Shown here: positions 31,000 through 42,578 of the stretch, piece by piece | Position numbering within the stretch: the stretch's first letter is position 1 | Layout: each line of letters starts with the position of its first letter | Assembly (NCBI RefSeq): GCF_009017415.1 | Contig: NC_092406.1 | Span: 2,728,001 to 2,792,000, forward strand | Reading direction: 5' to 3' | DNA length: 64,000 bases | From: Aspergillus flavus | Lineage: Eukaryota; Ascomycota; Eurotiomycetes; Eurotiales; Aspergillaceae | The notes under the pieces: generated by a model | Told to the model about the DNA's origin: nothing | Database searches by the model: none | Seen by the model: only the letters and a program-made list of their open reading frames with translations | Made by a program: the position numbers and the translations under genes

Positions 31000-33900
31000 A
31001 TGTCAGTTTCAGTGCTTCTACAGCCTAGAGAGGCCCATCTAGATGATCCCTGGAAGGTGCGTTATAATATGGTCCAGAGGGCGGGAGAGCATCAGCTCGG
31101 CTAATCCCACTCCATAGACTCTTCATGGCAGCTCTGCGGAGCTGATTACCAAGGCCCATCTTCGAGATCTATGGGCAAAGATTCTGCAGCAAGATCCTTC
31201 CGACTTTTCAGAGCAAGATGCATTCTTCGAAGTCGGGGGCGACTCAATTACCGCTTTGGACCTTGCAACCGCAGCTCAGGCTCAGGGTATCAGTCTCACA
31301 GTTGAGCAAATATTCATGCATGTTACCCTGGAAGGGATGGCAAAAGAAGCCCTTGCTACAAGAGCAAAAGCGGAAGAATATACAGGAGCATGCAGACCAC
31401 TCGAACCATTTGGACTATTGCACACAGGCATTTCTCGCGCAGACAACATCCAGGCAATTGGCAAGGCGTGCGGTGTGGCTTCGGAACGTGTGGAAAATGC
31501 ATATCCATGTACGCCGATGCAGGAGTCTTTGGTGACGCTATCTGATGGGGATGAAAACCTGTCTGTCAGACAGTTAGTGTACCGACTGGCTAATGATGTT
31601 CCTTTGGGCCGGTTTCAACAAGCCTGGGTCACCACTGTCCATGCACATCCGGTCTTGCGCACCCGAATCTGTCAGCCGGATGGAGAATTGAGGTTCATCC
31701 AGGCAGTGTTAGACGAAGAGATGATATGGAATACCTCAACCTCCAACTTATGCCGCTTTCTGGAACAAGATGCAGGCGATCTTATGAAGTTAGAAGACCG
31801 GTTTTTCCGGTATACAATTGTCCTCGAAAATGAGAATAGGGAAGACACCCGACGATATTTTGTTTGGACTGTACATCATGCTTTATGTGATGCGGCTTCA
31901 TTATTAAAAATTCTAGATGACGTCGCGGCGCGATTCCACGATGAGCCAACCATAGAGCGTCCGCCTTTTGAGCAGTTCATCGAATCCATCAACAGAACTA
32001 ATTCCAGTGAAGAGCGGCACTTTTGGCAGCAGACCCTGTCCGGCGTTGATGTGACTCCGTACCCTTCAGTACCGCAGGGCTCTGATTTCCATGTCAATCC
32101 TTCTAGTACGCTCGAGCGACCAATTACTCTCGTCGATCGTCCGCCAATTGGTCTAACCAGAGCCCTTTTACTGCGAGCTGCATGGGGTATCTTGCTATCG
32201 CATCATACTGGAACCGAAAATGTAGTGTTTGGAGTTATTAACAGTGGGTAAGAGCATCACAATCCTGTTTATTTCTCGAGCTAGCATGATTCAAGAGCTT
32301 TGTCAAGAACTCCTCGGGGCTCCTGGATTATTGCTCTGCGGATTGTTCACAAGAATCGACCACTGACCAGTGTTTCCTCGCAGGCGCAATTCATCCACAG
32401 TCCCTGGAGCATCCCAAATGACAGGCCCAACTATTAATCTGCTTCCCATTGTTATGCAGATCGACCCTAAACGATCGGTCGCTTCATTTCTTGACTCGGT
32501 TAGAGCACAGGCAGCCGAGCTGATGCCGTTTGAGCAAACCGGCATATCAAAGATCCGGAGCTACTTGGCTGGCAAAGAATCCAAAGCGACCGACTTTCAG
32601 GCTGTGTTCGTTGTCCATCCCAGCGAGTTTGGGGAAGCTGCCGCGCCCGCGCTCCAAAAATTGGGCCTTGAGTTCGAGGATCACCTTGGGAAGAACGAGC
32701 AACACTCTTACCCGATGGTCGTCTCTGCGACACTCTCCACCGATACTGCAGCCAAGTTCAAGATGCAATATGATGATCGCATTGTTTCGACCCAGCAGGC
32801 TCACAATCTCATCGGCCAATTCCAAGCTGTGCTTTCCTGCCTAAGCAACGCGAAAGATGACACATTGCTGGGATCCATCTCATCGCTAAGTGACCACGAC
32901 ATAGCTCAGATCTACCAATGGAATAAAATCACGCCTCCGGTGAATGAAACATGCATCCACCACCTTTTTGAGCAGCAAGTATCTAAGGATCCTGATGCCG
33001 AGGCAGTTTACTCCGTGGAGCAATCTTTGACGTATGTCCAAGTGGACGATATCTCATCCGCGCTCGCATTGCGTCTTGTAGAGCTCAGTGTGGACCTGGA
33101 AACATATGTGGCTGTATGCTTTGAGAAGTCCATTTGGACAGTGGTTGCCATTCTCGCCGTTTTCAAGGCTGGCGGTGTCTACGTCCCCATTGATCCCGCC
33201 CACCCCCGGGGACGAATCGTCGAAGTGGTGGAGAGGGTTCAAATCAAGGTGGCCATAACATCGAAAGATAGTTTCGGAGTGCTAAGTGATCTCTGTGATT
33301 CGATCGTCGTGCTCGATAACCCTCCGCCGTCCAATACCATATCGTTGCCTCAGGAGATACGCAAAAGGGCCCAGCCGTCCAATACTGCATATCTGCTATT
33401 TACATCTGGCAGTACCGGAAAACCTAAAGGAGTCCTTATGTCTCACTCTGCGATGTCCACTTCGATTGTACATCATGGGCCAGCATTTGGTGCCAGTCCT
33501 GATTGGAGGACGCTTCAGTTTGCCGCTCATACGTTTGATATCTCGATGACTGAGTTCTTCACGACTCTTGCCTTTGGGGGATGCATCTGCGTTCCATCCG
33601 AGCACGACAGATTGAATAACCTCGCAGGCGTAATCGCAGCCCTACGAGTGAATACCGCGCTTGTTGTTCCCACCGTTGCCAATTTGATTACACCCCAGCA
33701 AGTACCGACACTGAAGACACTCGTCCTCGGTGGAGAGCCTGTCACGAAGGAAGCTATCTCCAGATGGGCCCCCCATGTTAACTTGACCGCTGGCTATGGG
33801 CCTTCAGAGACTGCTGTGTACTGTTCGGGACATTTAAATGTCGCGGCAGATGCTCATCCAGCGGACATCGGGCGATGCATAGGAGGTACGATGTGGATCG

Positions 33901-36206
33901 TCAATGCCGATAACTACCACCAACTCAGCGCTATAGGTTGTGTTGGAGAAATTGTCATCTCCGGTCCTCTTCTCGGAAAAGGATATCTCGGTGACCAGGC
34001 CACCACCGATGTTGCCTTCGTACCGGCACCTGAATGGTTTCAGAAGCTCAGTCCTGCAAGTTCCTACAAGACACTATACAGGACAGGCGACCTTGCCCGG
34101 TATAATCCGGACGGCACATTTTGCATTGTAGGCCGGCGCGACACGCAAGTCAAGTTGCGAGGATTTAGAATCGAGTTGAGCGAGATTGAGAATCGCATCA
34201 TGGATGAAGACACGATAACGGCCGCACTCGCTACTCTTCCCACAAGGGGTCCCTGTGTGCGTCAAATTGTGGCCGTAGTAAGCCAGCACCGTTCAGATCT
34301 GGGGAACCAAGGGCCAGATACAATTCGTTTAGTGAAGACATCACCTGAGGGTATTCTTGATAAAGTTAAGTCCCGCGTTTCGCTTACTCTGCCGGATTAT
34401 ATGGTCCCTTCAGTCTGGGTTGTTTTGGACAGAATGCCAATCTTGCTTTCTGGAAAAATTGATCGAAGGTCGATTAAATCGTGGATCGAGGGGATGAACC
34501 CAAAAGTATATGATGAGCTGGTAGGAGTTGCAGACGCTGCAGCACCCACTCAGATTACTCCTGGGACTACATCTGCTACCATACAGAAAATCTGGAGTGA
34601 AGTGTTGAAAGTACCCACTGAGCAAATAGGGTTGAAGACATCTTTCTTTTCTCTTGGGGGAGATTCCATCGCAGCGATTCAAGTGGTGTCCAAGGCCAAG
34701 GGAATAGGCCTACCTATCACAGTCCGCAGTATTTTAACTCAGAAGACGTTGGGGAACCTGGCAAATCTAGTTGACCAAAATCAACAAGGTGCACCACAGT
34801 CTCTAGAGCACGGTATAAGCCCTCGAGGCACGGATAGCACCCTGTCCTACGCGCATGTCCTCCAGTCACACCTTCGAGGGCATCCGGAAGTCAAGATCGA
34901 AGACTCTTACCCTTACACTCCCATACAGCGTGAGATTCAAAAGCAGCGGGAGATCAACCCAGCCATCTTTCTACTCTCGTGGAAGATGGATATCATCTCG
35001 CTGGGCTCCCTGCCAGTTTCTCTGGATCGTCTCGCGCGAGCATGGAAATCTGTCGTTCAGAAGCACCATATCTTGCGAAGCATATTTGTGAAGGATCCAG
35101 AGGGAAAGTTGCCTCCATTACAGGTGGTTCTACAAAATGCAGAACCGTCTATCGTAACATCATCGACAGCGATGGCGGAGCATAAGCCAACTATGGACGA
35201 ACTATTGCCCGCCCTTGACGACTGCTTCTTGCCTCACAGGGCCCATTTCTCTCAACATGGAGATAGAGTCTTTGGCCATATCGAACTGGACCATCTAGTG
35301 ATTGATGGATGGTCATTTAAGCTCATCAAAGAAGACTTGCTGGCAGCATATGATGCAGCTGACGCAACAATTCCTGTTGCATCTTCACAATTCAAGTCAG
35401 TCGTCAATGCTCATCAACCAGCCCGTGTCGATAGAGACAAAAGCTATTGGGTCTCTATTCTCCGTGACATAAAGCCATCTTTGCTCTCTTTACCTCCAGT
35501 TATAAAGGGCTCTGCGCACCCACCAAGCCCGACTAAGACAATCATAGACCTCCCGCTCCTGGATATAGCAGCTCTGTCAGCATTCAGTGCCAAACACAGC
35601 ATCACGCCCGCCAGTATCTTCGATGCTGCATGGGCGCAGACCCTCAGCATCTACACCGGCTCAACCGACGTAGCGTTCGAGTACGTTGTTTCAGGCCGTG
35701 ACCAGGAAGTTTCCAATATCTTCGAAATTGTCGGCCCAGTCATGAACCTCCTAACTTACCATTTACATGACATTTCTACCGAGGACAGCGCGCAAGCGCT
35801 TGCGACCCTAGCCCACCAAATGCAAGAGCAGAGATTGCAAGATGGGCTGCATAATGCGTGCAATCTTCGAGAGGTGCTCGAGGGTGATCTGAACGTCACG
35901 TTGCCGTTCAACACTGCACTGAATTTTCAACGTCGGCCATTAGGCGTGCAGACGGATACCCTGCGGGTCTATGACCGTTTAGAGCTCTCGAAGGACCCTT
36001 GGCATGTAAGTGTGGCTCTTTCTTGACTCCCTTGTTGACACCTTGCTAAGCTGGATTAGTTCGACGTCTTGGTACGGGTCATACATATCATGGACGATGA
36101 TATGGTTAGGCCTTCCGTCGAGTTTGATGCGCGACTTTTGGATGAGGATCGGATGAGAGAGGTGGCAGACGTCTTCTGGAGAAAGGTCCAGATTGCTGTT
36201 TCATAG
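31000..36206 (+). CDS. nonribosomal peptide synthetase, domain order T-C-A-T-C
   Basis: Exons 31000-31056, 31118-32247, 32384-36005 and 36060-36206 give 1651 residues with consistent phases. T1 carries FFEVGGDSI (phosphopantetheine Ser about residue 62). C1 follows, with HHALCDA at about 272-278. The A domain (about 585-1095) shows FTSGSTGKPKG, AAHTFDIS, AGYGPSETAV, YRTGDLARY, RDTQVKLRGFRIELSE and LSGKIDRRS. T2 has SFFSLGGDSI (Ser about 1157). The terminal C domain has DHLVIDG at about 1365-1371. No A domain precedes T1, and there is no thioesterase, reductase or methylation domain. A by-eye reading of the A-domain pocket residues is D-I-T-V-V-G-G-V-Y-K, so an alpha-amino acid is expected but not named. 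Probable chemistry: an acyl starter on T1 is condensed with one amino acid, and the product is released by the last C domain. Confidence 0.93.
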
Positions 36207-37346
36207 AGTGGCACTGGGGCTGTATAGAAACAACGGGGGCTAGGAGATAGAACCCTATACACAAGAGAACTTGTTGACTCATTTGTTTTCTTGATACCTG
36301 CTGTCAGATCCAGAGCATACATTGAAATAATTTGAAGCGACAGGAATTCCAGGATAGAGTCGAGACAAGATGGATGTTAATCCATAGCGGGAGATGATGA
36401 AAGCACCGCCCAGAATCAATCTTATTCCCTACCTATCAAACCCCCACACTCACCCCAATATCTCACAACATAATAAATTTACTATGGAGGAGAGGTAACC
36501 GTGCTACTGGGGCTCTGGGGAGAGAGTTATACAGCTTACTGCTCGCAGACTCGGGAATCCTGTTTCTTAGCTCGGTGGGCATGGAGGTGAGGCCCGTTGT
36601 TTAGCAATGGGTTGTGATGGAACTCTTGGCTATTTACCTTTCAGGATATACATGTATTTGAGCCATTTTCTCTCATATCAAGTGAAAAGCTCTTCATGTT
36701 GATATTTTTCTAGATTCATATGGAAAACTTTCCAATCGCCTATCAAGAAAACGATTCACGGTTGGTTCTATGGATAGAAGAGCTTACATGCGTTAACGTC
36801 TCTCCTCAAACTCCTAGTATTAAAACTTTAAACATAACTACTCAATTTCCATCCCAAAAAAGCATGCAAGAGAGAGGCAATAAAAATATTGAACAGAAAA
36901 ATTCCAGTCCGCGTCGTTGACAGCAACAATACATACAACTTCCGGCCAACAAAAGACCTACAAGAATGCCATTGCAATACTCACAAAGCCTTTGTTTCTA
37001 AAAAAAGAAGAACATAGCCTCAGTTTATAAAACAGTCATTGAACCCCCTACTTGTTTCATTAATCGTGACACGCTTTCTCGTCCTGTTTCAGCCACCCAG
37101 TCTTGTCCCCACCTCCAAAAGTTGGTTCCCAATAGTTGGTCAACCAGATCCATACGAAGGACTGCTTACAGACAACAGACATAACAATTCCGGTTAGCGC
37201 GGGATAAACGCCATCGCTAGTGTCGATAATATGATACCTGAGATCTCACTGGATAGTGCGTCTGGTCGCCGACAGGACGCGACGAAAGAAGGCAGAATAT
37301 TGACCCTTCGGATCCTCCCAAGAACGCCCCGACGATCGCGGTAGAG
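36207..37346. other. intergenic region right of the NRPS
   Basis: 1.1 kb without a supported gene. Short frames (e.g. 36720-36920) are AT-rich with no motif. It may mark the right border of the cluster. Confidence 0.5.
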
Positions 37347-38780
37347 ATGAAATGCCTCCGGTCAGTGGCTAGTCTCAGCAAGGAGGAAGTGAGACTGCTA
37401 ACCCGGGTCCTGAGCATAGGGTTCATCGACCCCGATGGGCACGAGCCTAGAGACAAAGGGGAGATAATGAGGGCGATCAAGAAACTTCCCTCGGCCCTGC
37501 AGAGGCACTGGCTTAAGGACCTCATAGGTCGGGCACCTGCCGTGGCCTTGTGTGACTTGCACACTAAACTGAACCCTTATATTATCCGATACGTATTTGA
37601 GTTGTTACGGTGCGAGGTTATCACACACTTGGAGTGCCTCTACTGGTACCACAGTGTGCTTCATGATGCTCGTCTGGACGTCGTCGATTTAAAAGTGCGA
37701 GATATTGTATACAGCCTGGGAGATATACGCTACATGTGGACCCCCTCTCGACGAGCTATCCAAGGAAGCCCTGTCACGTACCAGCAGAATAAGTGCGAAG
37801 CATGCGTCCTAGCCCGGATTGTCAAAGGGCGGAAATTCCTGCAGCATCTGCGTACAGCCCTCCTGAGCCGGACAGCAACCAGAAGAAATCACCGGGTACC
37901 AACATTCCTCCCCTTCGTGGAAGAAAGCATAGCCTGCCATGAAGGCTTCGTTGATAAGATACATTGGCGCAGCAGCACACTGGCGACAACCATGAAGCGC
38001 CAGCGGAAACATGCCCATCGGGCTCTGATGACTTCTGACCCTGTTGCTAGTCTCAAACAAGACCTCTCAAGAACCGTAGAGGGGGCCGTAGTTCCCATCG
38101 GCATAGATCCAGAAGTTCTCGAGTCATTTCAAGAGGACCAAGAAGAGGGCGGAAACCATGGCGTACGACACACAATATCTGAGCAGGTGCCCAAAAAACA
38201 GGATAGTGACACCGACACCCTTGCAGGCATAGTCGGGTTGTACAATGAGCCTCAACCTCTGAACTGGATATCCTCTCCCACATCCTGTGCGATGGAGAGT
38301 CAATCAGATCTCTCTTCCGTCACTTACACCGACGATTCACCCACTCATGCGTCACCAATTTCCCCTAAGAGCACGTCATGGCTCGCTCCCGCAACTTCCA
38401 CACCAGACCCGTTGCGAGTTCTTTCACCGTCAACCCAAAAGAAAAAAGCACCGATGAAAGAACCGGTTGATGATAGCAACGACGGACAAGCAAGTAGGTA
38501 TATCCCTCCCCGGGAAATGCCCAATTGGAAGCATGTGCTCTGTAAGCCCAGTTCCTTGGACCTATTTGCCAACGGAGGTCAAAACCTTGGGTGGGAAGAA
38601 TCTCAAGGGAATGGCGGATGTGAGCAGATAGCGGCCCAATACCGCAATCTACTCAGCCCAGCCCAGCCTTATTACGAATCGGAACACGGTGAACTGTTCT
38701 CCGAGTCAGAATATGAAGACAACCCAATAGGAAACCGGGAGAGTCAAGATACCAACTGGAGCTTTTTGTTTAGGTTCTAG
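37347..38780 (+). CDS. hypothetical protein, function unknown
   Basis: This is an intronless frame of 477 residues. The first 200 residues are globular and basic, with helices likely (MRAIKKLPSALQRHWLKDL) and the segment KCEACVLARIVKG around 150-162. The second half is disordered, rich in Ser, Pro, Asp and Glu (e.g. SPKSTSWLAPATSTPD), and ends in an acidic tail with SESEYEDNP. I recognise no catalytic domain. The arrangement resembles lineage-restricted Eurotiales proteins of unknown role. The ATG at 37347 is the first in frame. It is next to the NRPS but on its far side, so cluster membership is doubtful. Confidence 0.7.
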   Translation: MKCLRSVASLSKEEVRLLTRVLSIGFIDPDGHEPRDKGEIMRAIKKLPSALQRHWLKDLIGRAPAVALCDLHTKLNPYIIRYVFELLRCEVITHLECLYWYHSVLHDARLDVVDLKVRDIVYSLGDIRYMWTPSRRAIQGSPVTYQQNKCEACVLARIVKGRKFLQHLRTALLSRTATRRNHRVPTFLPFVEESIACHEGFVDKIHWRSSTLATTMKRQRKHAHRALMTSDPVASLKQDLSRTVEGAVVPIGIDPEVLESFQEDQEEGGNHGVRHTISEQVPKKQDSDTDTLAGIVGLYNEPQPLNWISSPTSCAMESQSDLSSVTYTDDSPTHASPISPKSTSWLAPATSTPDPLRVLSPSTQKKKAPMKEPVDDSNDGQASRYIPPREMPNWKHVLCKPSSLDLFANGGQNLGWEESQGNGGCEQIAAQYRNLLSPAQPYYESEHGELFSESEYEDNPIGNRESQDTNWSFLFRF

Positions 38781-39301
38781 GGATTCTTCTAAAGGGGAAG
38801 TTAGGATATGATCACATCGGTCTGCACGCAGCCTGGTCTCCACTACTGTCTCGCTCTGAAGATATACACACGGTGTTGATCAAGCCTTTGTTGTGCATTG
38901 AAAACATAACCTAGTATGTAATCCATAATACAATCGAAAGGAGAAAAAAGCCGTTCTTAAAGAATAAGAGCAAAGGGCTCAGGAGAAAAGATGAAGAGAG
39001 ATTGAAACGAAAGGTAGTGATGGACGCTGCTGTCCAAACCCATTGCCGTGTAAATCGTCCTGATTAAAATGAGTTTACCAAAGGGAAGTCATTGTACAAG
39101 CCAACATATAATCATGAACCCCAATATTAATACTAACAGAGATCCTGAAAGGTTCGGAGACGTCCTGCCCCTCCGAAGCCCTTCATATGCAACAAAAAAG
39201 AGTCGAGAAAAAAAGATTATTAAAAATATTCACGGAGAAGAGAATGCTTGCGGAGAGAAAAGAAGGTAAACAAAGACACAGAAGAACTCAAAAGGTGAGA
39301 A

Positions 39302-40642
39302 TTAGAGGACGCTGCTGGCTACCCCGTGCTTCGACCCCTTGAGGCCGTCAAAGGTCGCCGTCCTTTTGCGCAACCGTGACCGCGCAGTTGTCTCTGCTAG
39401 CTCATCCGATGAGACTGTAGCGGAAGATGTTACGTTCTCCCCTTTGGCTCCAAGACCAAAAGCGGCGTCGTCGTCCAGTTTTTTCTGTGCTGCCTCACGA
39501 CCCCGTTCGTAACGAAGTTTAACATCACCCTTCCATTGAGTTGCGAGAAGCCGATCCCAGATGGTGAAGAAGGGCTGGGAGAAGTTAGTCTTGATACCCC
39601 AACTCTGGTGGTGAATATCATGGTAGGCGGCATTGTTGGAAGTGAAATGCTGCAAGGGGTCCCAGGGGAAAGCATAGCCGCAGTGATCGTCCACAGTCTT
39701 AATAGTCGTACAGGTAAAAAACCACATGGCCTGGCGGTTAGTCATTCTAGCCGTCAAGAACGCAACACCGGTACCGGCAGTATCGAGGAGGAATCCCTCC
39801 ACGGGATGGTTATACAAAGCACCGAACGCATATGGGACGTATAGGCGGTGATGACGCGAGTGAAAGGTGACTATCAAGACAGTTAGATTCAATATTGTTC
39901 AACATCGTCACTCACCGAGCGAGTAATAAATGAGAGAGAGATAGCGCTTACCATAAAGCCAACGGTTCAAGTGCATTGCACGGTGCAGGAAATACTGCCA
40001 GGTGTCGACGACGCATACACCCCAGACAAACTGCATCGTAGGAATGAAGTACCAATAGATGAAGCTAGCCATGGACAATTCCCAACCGGCGAACGCAGGA
40101 GCGATGGCTTCTACTCCATTCTCCAAGACCAAGGTTTGGGTGAGTCCCGGATAGCGTCCACCCGCGAGAACGCCCCCCAGTATGCTATAGCCATTCTTCG
40201 ACAAGGATTTCGCCAATCCCATGGAGTCAATGCCGAACACCGCCAATAAACGCGGGAATGTCCTTTGCAGGAGACGGATACGCTGAGCCCAGACCGCCAC
40301 ATCGTATTCCTCTTTGCCGATGCATTCCACGGGATCGAAGTGCGACACAGCCATACCGGCCATGGTTTGAATTATCTGTTGTAGAATGACATCCCTCACG
40401 ACTTCCCAACGCGATACGTGGTTCCTTTTGAGGACCTCTGCCGGGGTATGCAAACGGTACTGGGGAAACAACTCGTAGACATCGATGTAGTGATAGACCA
40501 TGGACAAGGCCCAGTAAGCGATAATCGGTAGAATCAGCGCCACGACATTATCAGGAATCGGAGACAAAAGAGGCGGACGTGGTGTCAAGGTATACGCCGG
40601 AAGAGGCGGAAGGTCATAGGCCACCGACGCATTGACTGCCAT
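39302..40642 (-). CDS. sur2: sphingolipid C4-hydroxylase (Sur2/BasA type), fatty acid hydroxylase superfamily
   Basis: It converts dihydrosphingosine to phytosphingosine in the ER membrane, using a di-iron centre and NADPH/cytochrome b5 electrons. Two exons, 40642-39952 and 39870-39302, give 419 residues; the join yields LYVTFHSRHHR. The three histidine boxes are present: HRAMH (HxxxH), HSRHH (HxxHH, spanning the splice) and HDIHH. Several hydrophobic spans occur (ALILPIIAYWALSMVY near residue 35 and others). The C-terminal 70 residues are hydrophilic, Lys/Arg/Ser-rich and presumably cytosolic. The Met at 40642 is used because the frame upstream lacks an ATG. A typical housekeeping gene, it marks the end of accessory DNA. 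Confidence 0.92.
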
Positions 40643-41572
40643 GGTCAAGACGACAGCCACCCGATGTTAAAAGGTGTTTTGAAGATATCAGAGAGAAGGA
40701 TCGAAGGATTAACAGATCAACACATGGGTTGAATTGAAGGTTGACGGGTTACGCGATGTAAAAAGCACAAGGCCAAAGAAAAGGATATCGATAATGGGGG
40801 GAGAAAAAAGAAAGAAAATGTAGTAGTATACAAGGAAGGGCCGCGGTTCCTGGATCCGGATCTTTCGCGATCCACAATTAGGGGAGGCGAACGGAGAATG
40901 CACGAACCGAGGGGCCGGAGATGCGTTCGGACGTTGGAGGTCCGAAGACGAGATGAATGGCAGAAATGGCCGGGTTCAATTCGGGGTCGAGTAAGAGAGC
41001 GTCACGGTAGGCACGAGAGCGAGTCGTCAATGGATATAAAAGGAAGTGAATGCGCGATGGGGAGACAAAAGTTGAAGTGGCACCACGGGAAAAGCCAGGC
41101 GACCGATAATCTGATCAATAATACGGTTGTGTTTTGTATCCGTCATATAGCAGCTAGTCCCCGGCTTGTATATGGGTCATTTTGGTATTAGAGCGGTACA
41201 CCAATGGACGAAAAGGCCGTCTGCATCGTTGGCCGATCACCCCTGATGGGTTGCATTGCGCAGCCTGATCACTCAGGCAGCATATCCAGTCTTATGTAAG
41301 ATTTAACATTTCCGGGTATGAAAACAATTAGGAAGTAGGACCAGCAAACAGGACTCCATTGAGATCATTTACCCCTCCATTGGTCTCTATTATTGTTCTA
41401 CTTATTTTTTCGAGATTCTTCGCTTTCCTCTTGAGTTTAATCGATTTTTCCTTCGATTATTTGCCCACTGTCAGGCGCACCCCGAGCAAACTTGTTCGGG
41501 CCAGAGAAGTCAGCTAGTCCCAATATGGCACTAGCGTCGGTTTGCCCCTCGAAACCAACCAGCAAAAGAGGG

Positions 41573-41598
41573 AAAAAAAAAAAAAAAAAAAGAAAAAA
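41573..41598 (+). repeat. poly-A tract
   Basis: Nineteen consecutive A residues, one G, then seven A residues, upstream of the TCTP gene. Such tracts often form nucleosome-depleted promoters; here it is only a sequence observation. Confidence 0.8.
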
Positions 41599-41659
41599 AC
41601 TCAACCCCACCAAAAAGGTTGGTCAAGAAAAACGGGTGGCACTAAAACTTCAAATATAA

Positions 41660-41750
41660 TTCCCCTCTTTCTCCTTCTCTTTCCTTTCCTCTTGTCTAGC
41701 CCTGTGCCATCTCCCTCTCATTTCCTCCTCATTTTCTTCTCTTCTTGTTA
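41660..41750 (+). promoter_or_regulatory. CT-rich tract before the TCTP start
   Basis: About 90 bp of mostly C and T (e.g. ctctttctccttctctttcc) ending roughly 30 bp before the ATG. CT-rich stretches just upstream of transcription starts are typical of highly expressed filamentous-fungal genes, which fits TCTP. Confidence 0.55.
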
Positions 41751-41779
41751 ATTAGGTTTATTCCTATTCATCTATCAAA

Positions 41780-42578
41780 ATGATCATTTACAAGGTGCGT
41801 TTTTTTCTTCTCGGGTGGCTAGAATTACCCCACTTTTTCATTATTTTCAATGTCAACGCAGATGACAACGATGAAGACATGCAGTTCACTGCGTCAAGCC
41901 CACACCAGATATATATGTAAAAGATACTAATAAGTTATGCTTTTCATAGGATATCCTTACCGGCGATGAGATTATCTCCGACGCCTTCAACCTCAAGGAG
42001 GTCGACAACATCCTCTGGGAGGTCGACTGCCGGAATATCACGATAGGGGACGAAAATATCCAGCTTGAGGGTGCCAACCCCTCCGCTGAGGGTGAAGACG
42101 ACGACGCTGGTGGTGCCGGCAACGCGGAGCAGGTCCTCGACATTAAGCACAATTTCCGTCTCAATGATTACCCGAAGCTCGAGAAGGACGAATATAAGAA
42201 GGCCATTAAGGGTAAGTCTATAATATCATCCCATGACATGTTACAGAATGAAGATTAACATACTCTCCAGGCTACATGAAGAAGGTCCTCGCCAAGCTCG
42301 AGGAGAAGAAGGCCCCCGAGGAGACTATCAAGGAGTTCAAGGAGAATGCCCAAACCGCCCTCAAGAGGATCCTTGCCAACTACAAAGACTACGATGTTTT
42401 GGTTGGTGAAAGCTTTGGAGCCGATGCTATGTATGTCCAACCCTCGTCTCTTTCTGAGACATGCTCATTGAGCACGCACTAACATATTCACAGGCACATC
42501 CTCATTAACTACCGCGAGGACGGTGTCACTCCTTATGCCACTTTCTGGAAGCACGGTCTTGAGGAGTACAAGGTCTAG
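41780..42578 (+). CDS. translationally controlled tumour protein homologue (TCTP/Tma19)
   Basis: This is an abundant conserved cytosolic protein tied to translation and stress responses (Tma19 in yeast). Four exons, 41780-41794, 41950-42211, 42271-42430 and 42494-42578, give 173 residues, the usual family size. Hallmarks are [18 protein letters not shown] at the start, [16 protein letters not shown] (the signature around the flexible loop), helix [18 protein letters not shown], and [16 protein letters not shown] followed by the C-terminal [14 protein letters not shown]. Exon 1 codes only the first five residues. The preceding CT-rich tract fits strong expression. Confidence 0.96.

Larger units (their letters stand above)
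12256..36206. other. candidate secondary-metabolite (NRPS) gene cluster
   Basis: This is a contiguous run of genes with biosynthetic, transport and regulatory types: ABCC transporter, membrane hydrolase-like protein, Zn2Cys6 regulator, methyltransferase, MFS transporter, PsiD-like decarboxylase, AMP-dependent acyl ligase and NRPS. The left border is set by the xylosidase and the right border by the unknown gene at 37347 or the housekeeping Sur2 gene at 39302. Borders and co-regulation are inferred from gene type only. I do not recognise this exact gene combination as a characterised cluster. Confidence 0.75.
40643..41779. other. divergent intergenic region between Sur2 and TCTP
   Basis: 1.1 kb with no gene. 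It holds a 19-A run (41573-41591) and a strong pyrimidine tract before the TCTP start. Frames at 40709-41191 are not convincing. Confidence 0.55.
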
